Source: Vicingaceae bacterium
Lineage (GTDB): Bacteria > Bacteroidota > Bacteroidia > Flavobacteriales_E > Vicingaceae
Direction: 5' to 3'
Length of the DNA: 42,342 bases
NCBI GenBank assembly: GCA_028336925.1
Contig: JAOKVV010000012.1
Span: 1 to 42,342 of the forward strand
Shown: positions 35,020-42,342 of the stretch, in pieces
Numbering within the stretch: position 1 is the stretch's first letter
Layout: each line of letters starts with the position of its first letter
Translations under genes and position numbers: made by a program
Notes under the pieces: generated by a model
What the model was told of the DNA's origin: nothing
The model's database searches: none
The model's input: only the letters and a program-made list of their open reading frames with translations

Positions 35020-36018
35020 TTATATTCCTAAAACTTCTTGGTGGGTTTTAAACCAATCTAGGGTAATCTTCAAACCATCCATCATATTAAATTCTGGTTG
35101 GTAATCTAATAATTTCTTAGCTTTTGATATATTGGCCAGTGAATCTTGAATATCACCTGCTCGTGGTTCTCTAAATTTAATTACTGCATCTGCACCGGTT
35201 AATTCCTGCAAAGAAGCAACTAATCCCTTAAGAGAAACTCGCTCACCGCAAGCTATATTGTAAACTTGATTAATGGCTGATTTATTATCAGTAAAAAGAC
35301 CCTTTATATTGGCTTGCACAGCATTTTCTACGAACGTAAAGTCACGTGTTTGTTCTCCATCACCATTTAAATATGGATGATCATTTGAAAGCATTGCTTT
35401 CAAAAACAATGGAATAACAGCAGCATACTCTCCTTTTGGATCTTGGCGTGGTCCGAAAATATTAAAATATCGAAATCCGATTAATTCCATCCCAAATGAA
35501 GATGCATAAACGTTTGCATAAAGTTCATCGCTATACTTTGAAACGGCGTAAGGCGATAAAGGATTTCCTATTTTATCTTCTATCTTCGGCAATCCTAAAC
35601 TGTCACCATAAACAGATGAAGAACTTGCATAAACAACTCGCTTTATATTATTTACCTTAGCAGCTTCCAAGATATTTAAGAACCCTGTAACATTTGATTC
35701 ATGTGTCGCTAATGGATATTTTACTGACCTAGGCACTGAACCTAATGCAGCCTGATGCGTGATAGCATCAACACCTTTAGCCGCTAAAATACAAGATTCT
35801 AAATCGGTTAAATCTCCTTGTATAAAAGTGTAGTTAGGATGATTTATAAATAAATCAACATTGGACTGCAGGCCTGTTTCCAAATTATCAAAGGCAATTA
35901 CTCTAGCACCGTACTTTAAAAGATATTCACAGATATGAGAACCTATAAAACCCGCAGCACCTGTCACTAAAATAGTCTTGCTTGATAAATCAGTTGTATG
36001 AAATGGAGTAGTATACAC
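35020..36018 (-). CDS. UDP-N-acetylhexosamine 4-epimerase (WbpP-like, extended SDR)
   Basis: Likely interconverts UDP-GlcNAc/UDP-GalNAc or their uronic-acid forms. Seen: 332 residues; NAD-binding VTGAAGFIGSHICEYL (18-33), ASSSSVYGDS (131-140), catalytic Tyr157-x3-Lys161 in YAVSK, NIFGPRQDP. The segment HQAALGSVPRSVKYP with the following NVTGFLNIL fits WbpP/WbgU rather than GalE, which acts on non-acetylated sugars. GTG start overlaps the rfbB stop by one base (TAGTG). With the adjacent UDP-HexNAc dehydrogenase it would give UDP-GalNAcA. Exact substrate is inferred. Confidence 0.85.
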   Translation of the reverse strand: MYTTPFHTTDLSSKTILVTGAAGFIGSHICEYLLKYGARVIAFDNLETGLQSNVDLFINHPNYTFIQGDLTDLESCILAAKGVDAITHQAALGSVPRSVKYPLATHESNVTGFLNILEAAKVNNIKRVVYASSSSVYGDSLGLPKIEDKIGNPLSPYAVSKYSDELYANVYASSFGMELIGFRYFNIFGPRQDPKGEYAAVIPLFLKAMLSNDHPYLNGDGEQTRDFTFVENAVQANIKGLFTDNKSAINQVYNIACGERVSLKGLVASLQELTGADAVIKFREPRAGDIQDSLANISKAKKLLDYQPEFNMMDGLKITLDWFKTHQEVLGI

Positions 36019-37070
36019 TATCTTTCTTGGTATTGGTTTTCGTAATAATTTTGGTAGTCACCTGAAGTTACTCGATTTAGCCATGACTCATTTTGAAGGT
36101 ACCAATCCACTGTGTTTCTTAACCCTTCTTCGAATGTTATAGATGGTATCCAACCTAATTCATCTTTAATCTTAGTCGCATCTATTGCGTATCGGGCGTC
36201 GTGTCCGGCTCTATCCTTTACATAAGTAATCAGCTTTTCAGAAGTACCTGCATCTCTTCCTAATCGCTCGTCCATAATTTTGCAAAGCTCTTTGATTAGA
36301 TCAATATTAGTCCACTCATTATGGCCGCCAATATTGTAGGTTTCACCGTTTTTTCCTTGATGAAAAATTAAATCAATCGCAACAGCATGGTCGTTTACCC
36401 AAAGCCAATCCCTTATATTCTCGCCTTTCCCGTATACAGGTAGCGGTTTATTATTCTTTATATTATTGATAAATAATGGAATTAGCTTTTCAGGAAACTG
36501 ATGTGAACCGTAATTATTAGAACAATTAGAGATCACTACAGGCATATTGTATGTATGAAAATATGCTCTAACCAAATGATCGCTAGACGCTTTTGAAGAG
36601 GAATAAGGACTTCTTGGATCGTAAGGTGTTCTCTCTTCAAAAAGACCAGTTTCTCCTAATGAACCATATACCTCATCGGTAGATATGTGATAAAATCGCT
36701 TATCCGACAGCTTATCACCCCAATGCGTGCGTGCAACATTTAAAAGCTCCACTGTTCCTACAATATTAGTTTTAATAAACTCTAGCGGATTAGTAATTGA
36801 CCGATCAACATGAGATTCTGCAGCGAGATGAACAACTGCATCGAATTGATACTTTGTAAATATATCATTCAAGAATATCCCATCAACTATATCTCCTTTC
36901 AAGAAGGTATAATTAGGACTATTATCTATATCTGAAAGGTTCTCTAAATTACCTGCATAAGTTAATTTATCCAAATTAAAAATATGGTAATCAGGATATT
37001 TAGTTACAAATAGTCGAACAACATGCGAGCCAATAAATCCTGCACCACCAGTAATTAGAATATTTTTCAT
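36018..37070 (-). CDS. rfbB: dTDP-glucose 4,6-dehydratase
   Basis: Converts dTDP-glucose to dTDP-4-keto-6-deoxyglucose, the branch point to rhamnose and other deoxysugars. Seen: 350 residues; ITGGAGFIGSHV (6-17), LDKLTYAGNLENL (33-45), HLAAESHVDRSI, catalytic Thr131-Asp132-Glu133 (STDEVYG), Tyr156 and Lys160 in YSSSK, NCSNNYG and RDWLWVNDH. All catalytic residues are present. rmlA, rmlC and rmlD are not in the window, so the final sugar is open. It follows the UDP-HexNAc dehydrogenase by one base. Confidence 0.93.
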   Translation of the reverse strand: MKNILITGGAGFIGSHVVRLFVTKYPDYHIFNLDKLTYAGNLENLSDIDNSPNYTFLKGDIVDGIFLNDIFTKYQFDAVVHLAAESHVDRSITNPLEFIKTNIVGTVELLNVARTHWGDKLSDKRFYHISTDEVYGSLGETGLFEERTPYDPRSPYSSSKASSDHLVRAYFHTYNMPVVISNCSNNYGSHQFPEKLIPLFINNIKNNKPLPVYGKGENIRDWLWVNDHAVAIDLIFHQGKNGETYNIGGHNEWTNIDLIKELCKIMDERLGRDAGTSEKLITYVKDRAGHDARYAIDATKIKDELGWIPSITFEEGLRNTVDWYLQNESWLNRVTSGDYQNYYENQYQER

Positions 37071-37071
37071 T

Positions 37072-38367
37072 TTATAGACTTAAATAATTCAATTCTTTGA
37101 TCTTCCCTTTATAGATTCCTTTCAAATCATAAACTAAAGCGCCTTTTGCTGCTATCGACTTAAAGTAGGATTCATCAAACTTAGTGTATTCATCGTGATT
37201 CACAGCAACAATTATAGCATTATAGTCATCTGAAATTTGATTCGTAATTCCAAAACCATATTCCGTCTTGAAATGTTCTGAACTAGCATGAGGATCTATC
37301 ACATCCACTTCAGTCCCAAAGGATTTTAATTCTTCAATTACATCAGCAACTTTGGAATTTCTAATATCACTTACATTCTCTTTAAAAGTAGCACCCATCA
37401 CTAAAACTTTAGACTCTGTTACATGAACACCACTTGCTATTATTTTTTTAATTGTATTCTTGGCTATGTAAGCACCCATTCCATCATTAACTGATCTGCC
37501 TGAATTGATTATTTGGGCGTGAAAGCCATATTCCTTCGCCTTGTATGTTAAGTAATATGGATCAACTCCAATGCAATGTCCGCCAACTAACCCAGGCCTA
37601 AAATTCAAGAAATTCCATTTAGTCCCTGCAGCCTCTAACACCTCATATGTGTTAATATTCATTTTATTAAATATCATCGACAGCTCATTAACCAAAGCAA
37701 TATTTACATCTCTTTGTGTATTCTCAATTATTTTAGCTGCTTCTGCTACTTTTATAGATGATGCACGATGAACACCTGCTTGCACAACCAATTCATAAAC
37801 TTGAGCTATCTCCTCTAAAGACTCATTTGAACAACCTGAAACAACTTTGATAACGTTATGTAGTGTGTGCTCTTTATCACCTGGATTAATTCTTTCTGGA
37901 GAATAGCCAACTTTGAAATCTTGACCAAACTTCAAACCTGAAATCTGTTCTAAAACAGGAATACAATCTTCTTCAGTACAGCCCGGATAAACAGTAGATT
38001 CAAAAACAACATAATCTCCCTTTTTCAATACCTCTCCAACTGTTTTTGATGCTGATATTAATGGTTTTAAATCAGGTAAATTATGATGATCAATTGGAGT
38101 AGGAACTGCAATCACAAAAAACGTAACTCCCTTTAAGTCTTCTTTATTAGCAGTAAAATGAATATCGCAATTATCAAAATCTGACGAGTCAAGCTCTTCG
38201 CTTGGATCTTCGTGACTCCTCATCATATCCACTCGTTCTTGATTAATATCAAATCCGATAACTTTTATCTTTTTGGCAAATTCTAAGGCTATCGGTAAGC
38301 CTACATACCCCAATCCAATAACAGCTACGGCAGTCTCTTTATCTACTATATTTTTATAAATACTCAT
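37072..38367 (-). CDS. UDP-N-acetylhexosamine 6-dehydrogenase (WbpO/TviB/WbpA-like)
   Basis: NAD-dependent four-electron oxidation of a UDP-HexNAc to its uronic acid. Seen: 431 residues; NAD-binding [17 protein letters not shown] (14-30), [14 protein letters not shown] (121-134), [33 protein letters not shown], and catalytic Cys265 in [13 protein letters not shown], then DIRNSKV and DLKG. The [11 protein letters not shown] form distinguishes it from UDP-glucose dehydrogenase (GGSCFPKD). Next to WbpD- and WbpE-like genes it may make the UDP-GlcNAcA precursor; next to the epimerase it could instead give UDP-GalNAcA. Start overlaps the WbpD-like stop (ATGA). Confidence 0.88.
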   Translation of the reverse strand: MSIYKNIVDKETAVAVIGLGYVGLPIALEFAKKIKVIGFDINQERVDMMRSHEDPSEELDSSDFDNCDIHFTANKEDLKGVTFFVIAVPTPIDHHNLPDLKPLISASKTVGEVLKKGDYVVFESTVYPGCTEEDCIPVLEQISGLKFGQDFKVGYSPERINPGDKEHTLHNVIKVVSGCSNESLEEIAQVYELVVQAGVHRASSIKVAEAAKIIENTQRDVNIALVNELSMIFNKMNINTYEVLEAAGTKWNFLNFRPGLVGGHCIGVDPYYLTYKAKEYGFHAQIINSGRSVNDGMGAYIAKNTIKKIIASGVHVTESKVLVMGATFKENVSDIRNSKVADVIEELKSFGTEVDVIDPHASSEHFKTEYGFGITNQISDDYNAIIVAVNHDEYTKFDESYFKSIAAKGALVYDLKGIYKGKIKELNYLSL

Positions 38368-38939
38368 ACAATTAACTTATTAACAGTATTCTTTTCAATC
38401 TTATAGCTATCACCACTCTCGGGGCAAATAGCCATATTTTCTGAATTAAATTCTAATCGGTGACCATATTCACTTATCCAACCTATTTGTTTTGCGGGAT
38501 TCCCAACAACCAATGCAAAGGGTAGTACCGTTTTTGTAACAACAGCTCCGGCTCCAACAAAGGCATATTCACCGATATCATGACCGCACACAATAGTTGC
38601 ATTTGCTCCTATACTTGCCCCCTTTTTTACAACTGTTTTTAAATACTGATCCCTTCGCACAATAGCACTCCGAGGATTAATGACATTGGTAAACACCATT
38701 GATGGTCCTAAAAATACATCATCTTCACAAATAACCCCAGAATAGATCGAAACATTGTTTTGAACTTTTACATTGTTCCCTAAAACGACCTCAGGGGATA
38801 TAACGCAATTCTGACCAATGTTACACTTTTCACCTATCACACAATTGGGCATAATGTGTGTAAAATGCCAAACCTTAGTATGATTACCAATTTTGCAGCC
38901 GTCATCAATTACTGCAGTTTCATGTGCAAAGTAATTCAT
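38364..38939 (-). CDS. WbpD-like N-acetyltransferase (left-handed beta-helix)
   Basis: Expected to N-acetylate the 3-amino group of a UDP-2-acetamido-3-amino-uronate. Seen: 191 residues with hexapeptide repeats forming a left-handed parallel beta-helix ([54 protein letters not shown]); the segment [19 protein letters not shown] and the C-terminal [11 protein letters not shown] are typical of WbpD-type trimers. It starts with ATG at 38939, overlapping the uxs stop by one base. The pairing with a WbpE-like aminotransferase gene in the same operon supports this role over other hexapeptide acetyltransferases. Confidence 0.82.
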   Translation of the reverse strand: MNYFAHETAVIDDGCKIGNHTKVWHFTHIMPNCVIGEKCNIGQNCVISPEVVLGNNVKVQNNVSIYSGVICEDDVFLGPSMVFTNVINPRSAIVRRDQYLKTVVKKGASIGANATIVCGHDIGEYAFVGAGAVVTKTVLPFALVVGNPAKQIGWISEYGHRLEFNSENMAICPESGDSYKIEKNTVNKLIV

Positions 38940-39925
38940 TAGCGTTTAATATAATCCTCAAAAGTATTATGGTCTTTCTTATATAACTCTTCGTCAGGCA
39001 ATGACTTAAAGAACTCATACGTAATTCGAACACCTTTTTCCCTATCTACTTTTGGCTCCCAACCTAATAAAGTTCTTGCTTTTGTAATATCAGGTTGGCG
39101 CTGCATTGGATCATCTACAGGAAGTGGTTTATAAATTACTTTTTGAGTGGTATTGGTTAACTTGATAATTTCTTCAGCAAACTGCCCAATAGTTATCTCA
39201 TTTGGGTTTCCAATATTTACCGGCTCAGATATATCGCTTAATAAAAGTCTGTAAATCCCTTCAATCAAATCATCTACATAACAAAATGATCGAGTTTGAG
39301 AACCATCTCCAAAAACGGTTAAATCTTCTCCTCTTAATGCTTGACCAATAAATGCAGGTAAAACACGACCATCATTGAGTCTCATTCTAGGACCATAAGT
39401 ATTAAAGATACGAACGATAGAAGTTTTCACACCGTGATAGGTATGATAAGCCATTGTAATCGCTTCTTGAAAACGCTTCGCTTCATCATAAACACCTCGT
39501 GGACCAATTGGATTTACATTCCCCCAATAATCCTCCGTTTGTGGATGCACTAAAGGATCACCATAAACTTCAGAAGTAGATGCCACTAATATTTTTGCTC
39601 CCTTTGCCTTCGCTAGACCTAATAATCTATGAGTTCCGAGCGAACTAACCTTCAACGTTTGAATTGGAATTTTTAGATAATCAATCGGACTGGCAGGAGA
39701 AGCGAAATGTAAGATATAATCTAATTCCCCAGCTACATGCACATAATTAGAGACATCGTGATGAAAAAACTCAAAATTCGGAAGAGGCATTAAATGCTCT
39801 AAATTTTTGATACTCCCTGTAATCAAGTTATCCATAGCGATTACATAGTAACCTTCTTTTATAAATCGATCACATAAATGGGAACCCAAAAAGCCTGCTG
39901 CTCCGGTAATTAATATTCTTTTCAT
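38939..39925 (-). CDS. UDP-glucuronate decarboxylase (UDP-xylose synthase)
   Basis: Oxidises, decarboxylates and reduces UDP-GlcA to UDP-xylose. Seen: 328 residues; [16 protein letters not shown] (6-21), [14 protein letters not shown] (32-45), [20 protein letters not shown] (73-92), a diagnostic UXS block, STSEVYGDP (116-124), Tyr146-x3-Lys150 in [15 protein letters not shown]. Next to the UDP-glucose dehydrogenase gene (one base apart), which supplies its substrate, so UDP-xylose is a probable product. Confidence 0.92.
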   Translation of the reverse strand: MKRILITGAAGFLGSHLCDRFIKEGYYVIAMDNLITGSIKNLEHLMPLPNFEFFHHDVSNYVHVAGELDYILHFASPASPIDYLKIPIQTLKVSSLGTHRLLGLAKAKGAKILVASTSEVYGDPLVHPQTEDYWGNVNPIGPRGVYDEAKRFQEAITMAYHTYHGVKTSIVRIFNTYGPRMRLNDGRVLPAFIGQALRGEDLTVFGDGSQTRSFCYVDDLIEGIYRLLLSDISEPVNIGNPNEITIGQFAEEIIKLTNTTQKVIYKPLPVDDPMQRQPDITKARTLLGWEPKVDREKGVRITYEFFKSLPDEELYKKDHNTFEDYIKR

Positions 39926-39926
39926 T

Positions 39927-41237
39927 TTAATCTATTAAGCTACGTCCTATACTGCTGTAGTAAAATCCTTTTTCCTTCATTTGGTCTAAATCATATAAAT
40001 TACGACCATCGAAGATTACTTTATTCTTTAATTTCTTCGTTAACTTTTCAAAGTCCGGAGTTCTAAAAACTGACCATTCGGTAGCAATAACCAATGCATC
40101 GGCATTTTCAGTTGCTCCATACATATCCAAAGCGTAATTAATTTTATCTCCAACTACACCCTGCACATTACCCATAGCTTCAGGATCATAAGCAGAAACA
40201 GCAGCACCTCTTTTAAGTAATTCATCGATAATATATAAAGCAGGTGCTTCACGAATATCATCTGTATCGGGCTTAAATGCTAAACCCCAAAGCGCTATTT
40301 TCTTACCTTTCAAATCTCCATTGAAATAAGCATCAATCTTCGGCATAATAGCCGTTTTTTGCTCTTGATTAACTTTCATTACAGCATCTAATATCTGAAA
40401 TGGGTAACCTGCTTCAGCTCCTGACTTACTAAGTGCTTGCACATCTTTAGGGAAACAACTACCTCCATAACCAATCCCAGGAAATAGGAATCGTTTACCG
40501 ATACGAGTATCTGAACCAATTCCAGCTCTCACCATATCCACATCTGCTCCGACTTTCTCGCAGAAGTTAGCGATCTCGTTCATAAAGGTAATCTTAGTTG
40601 CCAAGAATGCATTTGCAGCGTACTTGGTTAGCTCAGCCGATTTTTCATCCATGAATATAATTGGATTCCCTTGTCTAACATAAGGCTTATATAATTCTTC
40701 TAGAATCTTACGAGCACGAGGAGATTCAGTACCAATTACCACACGGTCTGGCTTTAAGAAATCATCTACAGCGAAACCTTCTCTTAAGAATTCAGGATTA
40801 GAAACGATATCGAAATCTACTGTTGCATTTGCAGCGACGGCAGCGTGAACCTTTTCTGCTGTTCCAACAGGGACAGTACTTTTATCGATGATTACTTTAT
40901 AATCCGTAATCATCTTTCCTAATTGATCAGCAACTCCAAGAACATAAGATAAATCTGCAGAACCATCTTCTCCGGGAGGAGTTGGAAGAGCTAGAAATAT
41001 AATGGATGCATTCTTTATTGCAAATCCTAAATCAGTTGTAAATTTTAATCTTTTTTGCTTGATGTTTCTTTCAAACAACACATCAAGATGTGGCTCGTAT
41101 ATTGGAACGATTCCACTTTTCATCTTATCAACTTTTGTAGCATCAATGTCAACACAAATAACATCGTTGCCAGTTTCAGCTAAACAAGTTCCCGTAACCA
41201 ATCCTACGTAACCGGTTCCTACTACTGCTATTTTCAT
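39927..41237 (-). CDS. ugd: UDP-glucose 6-dehydrogenase
   Basis: Oxidises UDP-glucose to UDP-glucuronate with two NAD+. Seen: 436 residues; [17 protein letters not shown] (5-21), [13 protein letters not shown] (118-130), [15 protein letters not shown] (146-160, Glu151), Lys/Asn block [17 protein letters not shown], catalytic Cys261 in [11 protein letters not shown], and [19 protein letters not shown] near 315-335. Product feeds the adjacent UXS. It starts at ATG 41237, ten bases after the aminotransferase stop. Confidence 0.93.
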   Translation of the reverse strand: MKIAVVGTGYVGLVTGTCLAETGNDVICVDIDATKVDKMKSGIVPIYEPHLDVLFERNIKQKRLKFTTDLGFAIKNASIIFLALPTPPGEDGSADLSYVLGVADQLGKMITDYKVIIDKSTVPVGTAEKVHAAVAANATVDFDIVSNPEFLREGFAVDDFLKPDRVVIGTESPRARKILEELYKPYVRQGNPIIFMDEKSAELTKYAANAFLATKITFMNEIANFCEKVGADVDMVRAGIGSDTRIGKRFLFPGIGYGGSCFPKDVQALSKSGAEAGYPFQILDAVMKVNQEQKTAIMPKIDAYFNGDLKGKKIALWGLAFKPDTDDIREAPALYIIDELLKRGAAVSAYDPEAMGNVQGVVGDKINYALDMYGATENADALVIATEWSVFRTPDFEKLTKKLKNKVIFDGRNLYDLDQMKEKGFYYSSIGRSLID

Positions 41238-41247
41238 GGGATTTATT

Positions 41248-42342
41248 TTATTTATTTACAAATTCCAACACCTTGGAAGTAATGAAATGCAACTGCTCCT
41301 CTGTTAATTCCGTGTGCATTGGTAGTGAAATTACTTCTTTACTCAACAACTCTGAAGTAGGAAAATCACCATCATTATATCGATCATCCTTATAGGCCTT
41401 TTGTTGATGTAACGGAACCGGATAGTAGATCATTGCAGGCACCTTATGCTCTGATAAAAAAGCTTGTAGTGCATCTCGATCTACTCCTACAACTCTCATC
41501 GTATACTGATGAAAAACATGCGTAGAATATGGCGCTCTGGCAGGCGGTATAATTTTATCACAACTTGCAAAAGCAGTATCATAATAATCTGCAGCAAATC
41601 GTCTAGCCGCATTATACCCGTCTAACTCTTGAAGTTTAACTCCTAAAATAGCTGCCTGAATGCTATCTAAACGTGAATTAACTCCAATCTCATCATGATA
41701 ATAGCGAACTTTCATTCCATGATTTACAATCATTCGAATCTTGTCTGCTAATTTATCATTGTCGGTATATATAGCGCCACCATCTCCATAGCAACCTAAA
41801 TTCTTAGATGGAAAAAAAGAAGTACAACCAATTATACCCATGGTTCCAGCTTTTTTGACTGTTCCATTTTTGTAGGTAAAATCTGCTCCAATAGCTTGAG
41901 CCGTATCTTCAATTACAAACAAGCACTTTTCGTCCGCAATGGCTAGAATTTCTTCCATATTAGAACATTGTCCGTATAGATGTACAGGAACTATTGCACG
42001 AGTTTTTTCAGTTATTGCAGCCTTCATTGAATCAACGGAGATGTTATACGTATCCAGGTCAACATCTACCAAAACAGGCACTAAACCCAAAAGAGCAATT
42101 ACTTCTGCAGTAGCAACGAAAGTGAACGTGGTAGTTATTACCTCATCTCCTGGCTTTAGGCCAAGCGCCATCATGGCTATTTGCAAAGCATCCGTTCCAT
42201 TACCACATGGAATCACATGTTTTGATCCTAAATATTGCTCTAAATCTTCTTGAAAAGACTTTACGCGCGGTCCATTAATAAAAGCAGCAGAGTTGATTAC
42301 CTCAGCAATTCCTTCATCAACTTTATCTTTAATTTTTTGGTA
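41248..42342 (-). CDS. DegT/DnrJ/EryC1 aminotransferase, WbpE-like (5' end outside window)
   Basis: PLP-dependent sugar aminotransferase. Seen: the frame stays open to base 42342, exactly in phase, giving 364 visible codons; the GTG at 42216 is internal because upstream codons read INGPRVKSFQEDL, the normal N-terminal family sequence. Blocks: PCGNGTDALQIAMMALGL (45-62), TTFTFVATAEVIALLG, IEDTAQAIGA, the PLP lysine in FFPSKNLGCYGDGGA (Lys at visible residue 180), and VFHQYTMRV with PAMIYYPVPLHQQKAY near the C terminus, characteristic of WbpE-type enzymes. In the WbpA-B-E-D pathway it would aminate UDP-3-keto-GlcNAcA. First visible gene of the operon. Confidence 0.88.
   Translation of the reverse strand, partial: YQKIKDKVDEGIAEVINSAAFINGPRVKSFQEDLEQYLGSKHVIPCGNGTDALQIAMMALGLKPGDEVITTTFTFVATAEVIALLGLVPVLVDVDLDTYNISVDSMKAAITEKTRAIVPVHLYGQCSNMEEILAIADEKCLFVIEDTAQAIGADFTYKNGTVKKAGTMGIIGCTSFFPSKNLGCYGDGGAIYTDNDKLADKIRMIVNHGMKVRYYHDEIGVNSRLDSIQAAILGVKLQELDGYNAARRFAADYYDTAFASCDKIIPPARAPYSTHVFHQYTMRVVGVDRDALQAFLSEHKVPAMIYYPVPLHQQKAYKDDRYNDGDFPTSELLSKEVISLPMHTELTEEQLHFITSKVLEFVNK

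Overview
The window is AT-rich, densely coded DNA from a Bacteroidota bacterium, most likely a gliding-type, Cytophagales-like lineage (the rank below phylum is inference). The evidence is a type III glutamine synthetase, a fused SecD-SecF, several type IX secretion hallmarks (a PorE-like four-module envelope protein, a Por-type sorting tail, a gliding-motility CHU_C domain), DUF5723 and DUF2851 proteins, and promoters of the Bacteroidota type (TTG, 17-22 bases, TAnnTTTG). No tRNA, rRNA, CRISPR array or intact mobile element was seen.

Layout. 1-653 is the 3' end of a di-haem cytochrome c peroxidase/MauG gene (+). 699-3898 (-) holds a broken META/HslJ-type gene, a DUF5723 outer-membrane protein and a polyprenyl-phosphate sugar transferase. 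3899-4921 is the only long gene-poor stretch; it contains a remnant of a helix-turn-helix regulator and a 12-bp inverted repeat. 4922-9524 (-) is a compact operon purM-prfA-pyrF-DUF2851-pspC-like. 9597-13954 (-) carries the PorE-like protein and glnN. 14106-18437 (-) carries secDF, tatA and a Na+/Ca2+ antiporter. 18615-21143 (+) is a secreted FG-GAP repeat protein with a T9SS tail, convergent with mdh (-). 22332-24100 (+) is an ECF sigma factor coupled to a one-helix membrane protein with a CHU_C domain, convergent with gyrB (-). 26292-31107 (-) is a 1053-residue TPR protein overlapping a beta-barrel gene. ftsE (+), a GT4 glycosyltransferase (-) and murB (+) follow. 34251-42342 (-) is a tight eight-gene surface-polysaccharide operon.

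How the genes work together. The right-hand operon makes nucleotide sugars (UDP-GlcA, UDP-Xyl, UDP-HexNAcA derivatives, dTDP-4-keto-6-deoxyglucose) and ends in a CpsB/YwqE-type phosphatase. The sugar transferase at the left end could start lipid-linked repeat-unit assembly. SecDF, TatA, the PorE-like protein, the sorting-tail protein and the sigma/CHU_C pair form an envelope and secretion theme. The most useful points for follow-up are the sigma/CHU_C pair (possible envelope-sensing module), the amber-interrupted META gene, the TPR/barrel pair, and a tatA promoter that appears to be built into the secDF terminator.
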